Positions 1 through 4,634 of a stretch of DNA of 7,493 bases are shown here, piece by piece. The stretch is from Pseudomonadota bacterium (lineage in GTDB: Bacteria > Desulfobacterota > Desulfovibrionia > Desulfovibrionales > Desulfovibrionaceae): positions 1 through 7,493 of the forward strand of contig JAEXGX010000147.1 of the NCBI GenBank assembly GCA_023450535.1, given 5' to 3'. Below the pieces are notes generated by a model. It worked only from the letters and a program-made list of their open reading frames with translations, was not told the DNA's origin and searched no databases. A program made the position numbers and the translations under genes. How positions within the stretch are numbered: the first letter of the stretch is position 1; every line of letters starts with the position of its first letter.

Positions 1-19
1 AAATAGTATTGCGTTTTAC

Positions 20-33
20 TTTTTACGTAAAAA
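20..33. repeat. 14-bp perfect palindrome
   Basis: The arms TTTTTAC and GTAAAAA meet without a spacer. The element lies just upstream of a strong Shine-Dalgarno sequence. It could be an operator, or one of two competing hairpins, because bases 30-33 are also part of the inverted repeat at 30-78. AT-rich palindromes arise easily by chance, so function is only inferred. Confidence 0.4.
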
Positions 34-78
34 AAGACAGGAGGTTGCTATGAAAAATGGCAAATTCTTGTCTTTTTT
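30..78 (+). repeat. 10-bp inverted repeat enclosing an RBS and start codon
   Basis: AAAAAAGACA (30-39) is perfectly complementary to TGTCTTTTTT (69-78), with a 29-nt loop. The loop holds most of the AGGAGG motif (39-44) and the ATG at 50. Folding would compete with the palindrome at 20-33, since both use bases 30-33. This resembles an RNA switch or attenuator layout, but the stem is A/T-rich and weak. Confidence 0.35.
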
Positions 79-178
79 ATTTCCCGCAGTTAAAAATGAA
101 CATTCCTTCTTGACATGGGGATGTCGATTGGAGATATTAAACGTGAAAATTATAACGATGGCAGGGAGAGACTGGTGA
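50..178 (+). CDS. possible small ORF or leader peptide, 42 aa, unrecognised
   Basis: The ATG at 50 follows CAGGAGG (38-44) with a 5-nt gap, a near-ideal ribosome binding site and as good as that of any other gene in the window. The reading frame runs 42 codons to TGA at 176-178. The product begins MKNGKFLSFLFPAVKNEH and is basic and hydrophobic at its N-terminus. I recognise no family. Two things argue against a conserved gene: it is AT-rich with no clear codon bias, and a good promoter for the next gene (110-138) lies inside it. If it is translated, it is most likely a leader peptide or a small orphan protein made from a transcript that starts before the window. The RBS may also be a remnant, because a similar sequence lacking the ATG occurs at 3050-3069. 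Confidence 0.3.
   Translation: MKNGKFLSFLFPAVKNEHSFLTWGCRLEILNVKIITMAGRDW
110..138 (+). promoter_or_regulatory. sigma70-type promoter for the split-Soret cytochrome
   Basis: A consensus -35 box TTGACA (110-115) is separated by 17 nt from a -10 box GATATT (133-138, 4 of 6 matches). It lies about 120 bases upstream of the cytochrome start codon. The -35 box overlaps a short inverted repeat, GACAT-gggg-ATGTC (112-125), which fills part of the spacer and could be a repressor site. The start of transcription would be near 145. Confidence 0.6.
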
Positions 179-256
179 TTGTTATGATTTTCAAGGTATT
201 ATATGCAGTTTTTTGCGTTGTGCATCCGTCACGTTTATAGTCCAAGGAGAGAGACT

Positions 257-1102
257 ATGGAATTGAGCAGGAGAGCCATGCTGGGCACCCTGGGTGGAAT
301 TGCTGCTGGCAGTGCTGTTGCTGCCATGGTGAAAACGGGAGTTGCCGCTTCCGAAACCCCGATGGTTTCGCCCGGGCAGAATGGCCATTTTGCGCAGCAG
401 TACGGGGAATTCGGGTGGAAACCTCACAAACTTGATCCCGCCGAGTGTGCAAAGATTGCCTACGAGGGCTACTGGTACAAGGGCTATGCCTGCGGATACG
501 GAGCATTCTACAGTATTATCGGTGTACTGGGTGAGAAGTACGGAGCGCCGTACAACACGTTCCCTTTCACCATGCTGGAAGCCAACAAGGGCGGGATTTC
601 CGACTGGGGAACCATTTGCGGTGCGTTATACGGCGCGGCCGCTGCGTATGCCCTGTTCTGGGGCCGCAAAGAGCGCGATCCCATGGTGACGGAGTTGTAT
701 CGCTGGTACGAGCAGACCTCGTTGCCCATTTATCAGCCGGGCGACATGGCTCAGGGCGTGAAGGGCGATATTCCCTCCAATCCTTCTGATTCTGTGCTTT
801 GCCATATTTCTGTGTCCAAATGGTGTTATCATACCAAATTACCCGCTTCCGGCAAGGAGCGCAGTGAGCGTTGCGGCCGCATCACCGCCGACGTGGCGTT
901 CAAAGCGGCTGAAATCTTCAACGCCAAGATTGACGCGGGCAAGGACTGGAAGGCTGCCGCAGGCAAACCGGAGGCGCTGAAGTACTGCGGCGAATGCCAC
1001 ACCAAGGGCGGGGAATCCGATATTGCCAAGGGTATCATGGATTGCACTCCCTGCCACAGCGGCAGCGAACACACCATGAACAAATTTAAGGATCATCCGT
1101 AG
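257..1102 (+). CDS. split-Soret cytochrome c (exported dihaem, iron-sulfur protein)
   Basis: The 281-residue product matches the split-Soret cytochrome c family known from Desulfovibrio, a homodimer with two c-haems and an Fe-S centre per subunit; its redox partner is not settled. Two haem-binding CXXCH motifs lie at the C-terminus, CGECH (244-248) and CTPCH (263-267). The N-terminal two thirds carry C64, C79, C121, C182, C190 and C206, in the pattern of the C_GCAxxG_C_C iron-sulfur family. The N-terminus has a twin-arginine-like signal, SRRAML (4-9), then a hydrophobic stretch and likely cleavage around A30-A31, so the protein should be periplasmic. The ATG at 257 is chosen because AAGGAG (244-249) precedes it by 7 nt; an in-frame ATG at 203 would add 18 residues ahead of the signal and has no RBS. 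It appears monocistronic, with its own promoter and terminator. Confidence 0.93.
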   Translation: MELSRRAMLGTLGGIAAGSAVAAMVKTGVAASETPMVSPGQNGHFAQQYGEFGWKPHKLDPAECAKIAYEGYWYKGYACGYGAFYSIIGVLGEKYGAPYNTFPFTMLEANKGGISDWGTICGALYGAAAAYALFWGRKERDPMVTELYRWYEQTSLPIYQPGDMAQGVKGDIPSNPSDSVLCHISVSKWCYHTKLPASGKERSERCGRITADVAFKAAEIFNAKIDAGKDWKAAAGKPEALKYCGECHTKGGESDIAKGIMDCTPCHSGSEHTMNKFKDHP

Positions 1103-1162
1103 TCGTATGTGGCGTGGGGATGTTACGTCCTCACGCGGAAAGGGCTCGAAAAAATGAGTGGG

Positions 1163-1200
1163 AGGCCGGATGCTTGCTGTGTCGAGTGTCCGGCCTTTTT
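1163..1200 (+). terminator. rho-independent terminator after the cytochrome gene
   Basis: AGGCCGGA (1163-1170) pairs perfectly with TCCGGCCT (1189-1196), and the T-run covers 1196-1200. The 18-nt loop can pair further (CTTG with CGAG). It lies about 60 bases after the cytochrome stop codon. Confidence 0.85.
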
Positions 1201-1477
1201 GCTTGAGCAGAAATTGAAAGATGCTGTGGTGCGAGGTCTTGAGCAGCAGAGTTTGGAAGAAGAACCTTCAATTTGCGGGCATCCATATCAAAGCTAAACT
1301 GCTCTGGTGCGAAAGCTGGAAAAAAGTGGGCGTGGGGGTGCCCGGAGGACGGAAGGATAACGAAGCTCGAACTATCGGAATTCGCTGTTCAAAACTATAG
1401 TATACGATATAATTTCAGGCGTTACTCCTTCCCCCCTGCCTTGCCGCGCCTTCAGCTCTGCAATGCGATGAAAATTT
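1201..1477. other. convergent intergenic spacer, no gene seen
   Basis: This separates the 3' ends of the cytochrome and carboxypeptidase genes. Short open frames here lack ribosome binding sites and recognisable products. An AT-rich patch at 1391-1415 includes an imperfect palindrome centred on GTATAC (1400-1405). I found no clear hairpin plus T-run that would terminate the minus-strand carboxypeptidase transcript. Confidence 0.6.
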
Positions 1478-2389
1478 TTAGCGCACTGCGTAGCGGGTAT
1501 CCTGCTTCACGCCCAGATATGACGCTACTGTGCGAGTCTTGCCGTTGCGCAGGGCGAATCCGCCGTTCATCAGGCGATCGATTTCCTGCGCGCGTACCTG
1601 AGCCGAAGGCGCGCCGAGCAGCACGGCGATCAACCGGGTCTTGCCTCGGCGGGCGGTGGTGATGATATTGTAGCCCGAAGCTGTGGTCCATCCGGTCTTG
1701 AGTCCGTCTGCGCCTTTGTAACGGCCGAGCTGCGGATTCTTGTTCTCGCTGGTGTGGTTGTGGATGGTGACGGTGCGGGCGGAATGGAAACGCAGAGCCT
1801 TGGGGAAGCGCGCGATGTAGTTGCGGGCAAGGCTGAGCATGTCGCGCGCAGTGGTGTACTGGCCTTTAGCAGGCAGACCGTGTGGCGTTTTGAAGGTGCT
1901 GCTTGTCATGCCCAGTTTTTTGCATATTCTGTTCATTTGATTGATGAATTTTGCCTGAGACCCATACACATGCTCGGCCACGGCGCAGCTGGCGTCGTTG
2001 CCCGAGGCCACGGCCATGCCGTAAAGCAGCCGTTCCAGCGTCAGTTTGTCGCCGGGGCGCAGGCCCATGCGCGAACCGCCTTCAAGGGCGGCTCGGCGGC
2101 TGACCTTGATATTGTCCTTGAGTGAAACCTTGCCGTCCGCCATGGCGTCAAAGACCAGATACATTGAGAGTATTTTGGTCAGGGAGGCGGGGGGGACTTT
2201 GGTGTCAGGGTTCTGTTCATACAGTACTTCCAGCCTGTCCAGATCGTAAAGAATGACGCTTTTTGCCCGGATGGGGCCAGCCTGAGCGGACAGCGGCAGT
2301 ACAATCGTAAAAAGGCAGAGGAGTAGGGCTGCATACGCGGCGTGGCGGTACAGGCAGGATTTTACGGTAAAAAAAGAAAAAGCGGGCAT
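1478..2389 (-). CDS. D-alanyl-D-alanine carboxypeptidase, peptidase S11 (PBP5/DacA type)
   Basis: This 303-residue penicillin-binding-protein-type serine hydrolase would trim the terminal D-Ala from peptidoglycan pentapeptides in the periplasm. All three active-site motifs are present: SLTK (69-72, nucleophile S69 and base K72), SGN (129-131) and KTG (231-233). A signal peptide with a hydrophobic core (about 18-32) ends at SAQA, giving likely cleavage after A37. The start at 2389 is supported by GGAGG about 8 nt upstream. The protein stops about 70 residues after KTG, so it lacks the C-terminal beta-domain and amphipathic anchor of E. coli PBP5 (about 400 residues); it may be soluble in the periplasm or held by a partner. 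DacA paralogues are common, and endopeptidase activity (PBP7-like) is an alternative. It is transcribed alone, convergent with the cytochrome gene. Confidence 0.92.
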   Translation of the reverse strand: MPAFSFFTVKSCLYRHAAYAALLLCLFTIVLPLSAQAGPIRAKSVILYDLDRLEVLYEQNPDTKVPPASLTKILSMYLVFDAMADGKVSLKDNIKVSRRAALEGGSRMGLRPGDKLTLERLLYGMAVASGNDASCAVAEHVYGSQAKFINQMNRICKKLGMTSSTFKTPHGLPAKGQYTTARDMLSLARNYIARFPKALRFHSARTVTIHNHTSENKNPQLGRYKGADGLKTGWTTASGYNIITTARRGKTRLIAVLLGAPSAQVRAQEIDRLMNGGFALRNGKTRTVASYLGVKQDTRYAVR

Positions 2390-2459
2390 GAAACCACCCT
2401 CCGATCTTGAGGAGATACAAAACGGGGCATATCCCTGATGTGGGAACGAGATGTCTATC

Positions 2460-2479
2460 AGGTAGTGAGACTACTACCT
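2460..2479. repeat. inverted repeat upstream of the carboxypeptidase gene
   Basis: AGGTAGT (2460-2466) is complementary to ACTACCT (2473-2479) across a 6-nt spacer. It is about 70 bases upstream of the carboxypeptidase start, next to its weak promoter candidate. It could be an operator or a hairpin in the 5' leader. Confidence 0.45.
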
Positions 2480-2480
2480 T

Positions 2481-2509
2481 ATATTTGAAAAATATTCCAA
2501 TTATTTCAA
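2481..2509 (-). promoter_or_regulatory. weak promoter candidate for the carboxypeptidase, within a TTGAAA/TTTCAA inverted repeat
   Basis: On the minus strand, TTGAAA (2509-2504) would be the -35 box. The -10 box is poor: AAATAT at 17-nt spacing, or TATAAG at an overlong 20 nt. The same stretch is an inverted repeat, TTGAAA (2485-2490) and TTTCAA (2504-2509), so it may be a regulator site as much as a promoter. Confidence 0.3.
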
Positions 2510-2544
2510 GAAGAAAATGAAAAATAACTATTTGTAGGGCTTAT

Positions 2545-2562
2545 AAATTCTCTAGAGAATTT
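2545..2562. repeat. 18-bp perfect palindrome
   Basis: AAATTCTCT (2545-2553) meets its exact reverse complement AGAGAATTT (2554-2562) with no spacer. It is the longest uninterrupted palindrome I found in the window. It lies in a non-coding region more than 150 bases from either flanking start codon. It could be a dimeric regulator site, a recombination site, or part of a dispersed element. Confidence 0.55.
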
Positions 2563-2635
2563 CGTTTTGCTCCATTGCTGTAAACGATTGCTGCAACCGT
2601 GACGAGGATTCCGGTATAGGGCTTCTGGCGTCAGG

Positions 2636-2651
2636 CTTTGCCGTCGCAAAG
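2636..2651. repeat. short hairpin
   Basis: CTTTGC (2636-2641) pairs with GCAAAG (2646-2651) around a CGTC tetraloop. It is not followed by a T-run, so it is not an obvious terminator. Its role is unknown. Confidence 0.4.
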
Positions 2652-2797
2652 GAGTCGTATTTTCTGTATGGCGGAAGAAATTGGCTATGTCTCCTCTCGT
2701 GGAGCCACCTCTCTCACTCCTCAGGGTCCCTTTTTCTGATTTTTCCATAACGCTCGGTCGAGTGTTCTCCATTTTTTTATAAAAACTGCGGTATTAT

Positions 2798-2859
2798 TGA
2801 GAGGCAACGGCATGAAATATGTTCGCTTCACGGCGTGGCTGCCGTTGTGCGGCCTCTCA
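2798..2859. repeat. long imperfect hairpin, possible structured RNA
   Basis: TGAGAGGC plus AACGGCA (2798-2812) pairs with TGCCGTT (2840-2846) and GCCTCTCA (2852-2859). This gives 15 base pairs interrupted only by a 5-nt bulge, GTGCG (2847-2851). The loop can form a further small stem (TGAA 2813-2816 with TTCA 2827-2830). There is no T-run on either side, so terminator function is unlikely. It may be a small RNA, a palindromic intergenic repeat or a remnant of a mobile element. Confidence 0.55.
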
Positions 2860-3002
2860 GACCTCCCGATGAAGCTCACTCCGCGATTGCTATAGTATGT
2901 GCTGAATTTATTTAAATAGGGCACGCCTTATGTAGGTTATGATATAAAGCAAAGTTTCCAAGTAATTGTTGAGAATTTATTGTTTTTATCTCGATATATT
3001 TT

Positions 3003-3015
3003 GCACAAATTGTGC
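3003..3015. promoter_or_regulatory. palindromic operator candidate GCACAA-A-TTGTGC
   Basis: Two perfect 6-bp half-sites flank one central base. It lies in the AT-rich DNA about 100 bases upstream of the likely promoter of the hydroxylase operon. That position suits an activator, but I cannot assign the regulator. Confidence 0.4.
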
Positions 3016-3097
3016 TTGTAGTATTTTAAACCATATTAAGTAAAACATACAGGTGGTTGCCATAAAAACAAATATTATTCTGTTGTGCTGATTAAAT

Positions 3098-3137
3098 TTG
3101 AGAAATATGGTTGACTTGTTATATATTTTTATATAAT
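3098..3137 (+). promoter_or_regulatory. promoter of the molybdenum hydroxylase operon with overlapping palindrome
   Basis: TTGACT (3111-3116) and a perfect TATAAT (3132-3137) are spaced 15 nt, shorter than ideal. An alternative is TTGAGA (3098-3103) with TATATA (3120-3125) at 16 nt. A perfect inverted repeat, TTATATA-N4-TATATAA (3119-3136), covers the spacer and most of the -10 box, where a bound dimer would block polymerase. The half-sites resemble the TATATA half-sites of ModE-type molybdate regulators. This is an inference, since AT-rich promoters often contain such strings. Confidence 0.5.
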
Positions 3138-3149
3138 GAAGAAGAAAAT

Positions 3150-3180
3150 CACGCTTTTTATATTGAGCGTGTCTCTTTTT
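3150..3180 (+). terminator. terminator-like hairpin in the operon leader (possible attenuator)
   Basis: CACGCT (3150-3155) pairs with AGCGTG (3166-3171) across a 10-nt loop, followed by TCTCTTTTT (3172-3180). It sits just after the predicted promoter and about 90 bases before the first structural gene. It could end transcripts early under some condition. The stem is short, so termination would be partial at best. Confidence 0.4.
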
Positions 3181-3207
3181 CCGTCACCCTCAGTATGTCG
3201 GCATTTT

Positions 3208-3235
3208 CTGCCCTGTCTTTTCCCGATGTGGGCAG
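3208..3235 (+). repeat. second hairpin in the operon leader
   Basis: CTGCCC (3208-3213) pairs with GGGCAG (3230-3235) across a 16-nt loop. It lies between the terminator-like hairpin and the ribosome binding site of the FAD subunit gene. It may stabilise the messenger or take part in leader folding. Confidence 0.4.
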
Positions 3236-3267
3236 TCTGATTTGCTGCACTTAAAAAAGGGGGCATT

Positions 3268-4149
3268 ATGATGCAGGAATACTTTCATCCCCACACTGTG
3301 CAGGAGGCGTTAAGCCTGTTGCAGGAGCGCCCCGGAGAAGGCCGGATTATCGCGGGGGGCACGGATCTGCTTGTCGCAGAGGCCAAACCGTCGCGTAAGA
3401 GTCCGCGCCTGGTGGATCTGGACCGTATCCCCGGCATGAAGGACATTCGGGAGGAAGATGGCTTTCTCGTCCTCGGGGCTTGTGTGACGCACACGGAAGC
3501 AGCCGCCTCGCTGCTGGTGCAAAGGCACGCGGAGTGCCTGGCTGAAGGGTGTGCGAGGGTGGGCAGTACCCAGATCCGCAATATGGGAACTTTGGCCGGT
3601 AATGTGGTCAGCGCCTTGCCTGCCGCCGATGCGGGAATAAATCTGACGGCTCTGGAGGCATTGTGCGTTGTGGCTGCTCCCGACGGCACCCGCCGGGTGT
3701 CCATGCCCGACATGTACAAGGGCGTGGGTAAGTCGGCGATCAGCAGCCGCTCGCAGTGTCTGACACAGATTTTGATTCCCCTGCGCGGGCACGGGTTCGG
3801 TTCGGCCTATATGCGCATGGAGCAGCGCAAGGCCTTGTCTCTGCCCATGTTGTGCGTGTCCGCCGCGCTGACGCTGGAAGACGGGGTTATCGTTCGCGCC
3901 GTCGTGGTCATGGCTCCTGCCGGTCCGGCTCCTGTCCGCGCCTCTGCGGCAGAGGTTTTCCTGCTCGGTAATCGGCCCTCGCCTGAACTGTTCGCCCGCG
4001 CGGGCGAACTGGCCCGGCAGGATGCCCAGTTTCGTAGCAGCGCTGTCCGGGGAAGCAAAGAATACCGCGCGGGCGTTCTGCCCGTTTTTGTCCGCCGCGC
4101 CCTGACCAAGGCCGCGGAACGCACGGTTGGCACCATTCGGGAGGTTTAG
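3268..4149 (+). CDS. xanthine dehydrogenase-family FAD-binding subunit
   Basis: This 293-residue flavin subunit of a molybdenum hydroxylase (CoxM/XdhB-like) takes electrons from the iron-sulfur subunit and passes them to an acceptor. The FAD-binding motifs are AGGTDLL (29-35) and the segment around QIRNMGTLAGN (102-112); the C-terminal half fits the CO-dehydrogenase-flavoprotein C-terminal domain (YMRMEQRKALSLP at 181-193, KEYRAGVLPVFVRRAL at 264-279). Length is normal. It lacks the cysteine-rich [4Fe-4S] insertion of 4-hydroxybenzoyl-CoA reductase beta subunits, which argues against that enzyme. There is no signal peptide, so it is cytoplasmic. It is the first gene of the operon. AAGGGGG (3257-3263) lies only 4 nt from ATG 3268 but 7 nt from the second ATG at 3271, so translation may begin at residue 2. 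The iron-sulfur gene follows after 2 bases. Confidence 0.93.
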   Translation: MMQEYFHPHTVQEALSLLQERPGEGRIIAGGTDLLVAEAKPSRKSPRLVDLDRIPGMKDIREEDGFLVLGACVTHTEAAASLLVQRHAECLAEGCARVGSTQIRNMGTLAGNVVSALPAADAGINLTALEALCVVAAPDGTRRVSMPDMYKGVGKSAISSRSQCLTQILIPLRGHGFGSAYMRMEQRKALSLPMLCVSAALTLEDGVIVRAVVVMAPAGPAPVRASAAEVFLLGNRPSPELFARAGELARQDAQFRSSAVRGSKEYRAGVLPVFVRRALTKAAERTVGTIREV

Positions 4150-4151
4150 CC

Positions 4152-4634
4152 ATGCAGATCATACGATTCACACTGAATGACGAACCTGTTGAAGTGGGCA
4201 TTGATCCGGGCGCCTCTCTGCTTGATGTACTGCGCGAGCATTTTCATCTGACCGGCGTCAAGGCGGGCTGCCGCTCTGGCGATTGCGGTGCCTGCACCGT
4301 CATTATGAATGGGAAGACCGCGGATTCCTGCCTGGTACCCATGGGCAAGGTTGAGGGAGCCTCCATATTGACAATTGAAGGGCTGTCCAGAAACGGCAGA
4401 CCTGATATCATTCAGCAGGCGTTCATCGATCAGGGCAGTGTTCAGTGCGGTTACTGCATCCCGGGGATGGTTCTTTCCGCCAAGGCGCTTCTTGACGCCA
4501 ATCCCGATCCCGACAAGGCCGCCATACGCTCGGCTATTTCCGGTAACATCTGCCGCTGCACAGGCTATGTGAAAATTGAGGCCGCAATTGAACAGGCCGC
4601 TCGCGAGCTGCGGAATAGGGGGGACGTATCATGA
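4152..4634 (+). CDS. xanthine dehydrogenase-family [2Fe-2S] subunit
   Basis: This 160-residue small subunit (CoxS/XdhC-FeS type) relays electrons from the molybdenum centre to FAD. The N-terminal plant-ferredoxin-like domain binds the first [2Fe-2S] cluster through C40, C45, C48 and C60 (CX4CX2CX11C). The C-terminal helical domain binds the second through C99, C102, C134 and C136, in the signatures QCGYC and CRC. All eight expected cysteines are present and length is typical, so it should be functional. A strong GGGAGG (4139-4144) inside the end of the FAD gene lies 7 nt before the ATG. Its stop overlaps the start of the molybdopterin gene (ATGA at 4631-4634), implying translational coupling and equal subunit amounts. 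Confidence 0.96.
   Translation: MQIIRFTLNDEPVEVGIDPGASLLDVLREHFHLTGVKAGCRSGDCGACTVIMNGKTADSCLVPMGKVEGASILTIEGLSRNGRPDIIQQAFIDQGSVQCGYCIPGMVLSAKALLDANPDPDKAAIRSAISGNICRCTGYVKIEAAIEQAARELRNRGDVS

Larger units (their letters stand above)
2390..3267. other. 878-base intergenic region, no convincing gene
   Basis: This separates two divergent units, the carboxypeptidase (-) and the molybdenum hydroxylase operon (+). Open frames at 2506-2772 (-) and 2721-2924 (-) have no good RBS and no recognisable product. The region holds many self-complementary elements: 2460-2479, 2485-2509, 2545-2562, 2636-2651, 2798-2859, 3003-3015, 3119-3136, 3150-3171 and 3208-3235. Composition shifts from mixed (2560-2890) to very AT-rich (about 2900-3165), the latter probably being the operon's control region. 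The middle part could be a small RNA, a dispersed intergenic repeat or decayed DNA. Confidence 0.6.

Noticed and set aside
203..256. Longer cytochrome start at ATG 203
   Set aside because: It has no Shine-Dalgarno sequence and would bury the export signal 18 residues in, while ATG 257 has AAGGAG at good spacing.
1109..1297. 62-codon frame after the cytochrome gene
   Set aside because: It begins with GTG, has no ribosome binding site and runs through the terminator hairpin at 1163-1200.
1381..1413. Promoter-like TATAAT (1408-1413) near an imperfect palindrome
   Set aside because: The -35 position (1385-1390, CTGTTC) matches only 2 of 6, and no plus-strand gene follows.
1273..2249. Plus-strand frames at 1273-1662, 1754-2125 and 2046-2249
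   Set aside because: They are antisense shadows of the carboxypeptidase gene, which has a signal peptide and complete catalytic motifs.
2506..2924. Minus-strand frames of 88 and 67 codons in the spacer
   Set aside because: Neither has a good RBS or a recognisable product, and both run through hairpins. I could not exclude decayed coding sequence.
3268..4149. 4-hydroxybenzoyl-CoA reductase beta subunit
   Set aside because: The family's cysteine-rich [4Fe-4S] insertion is missing; the corresponding region has too few cysteines.
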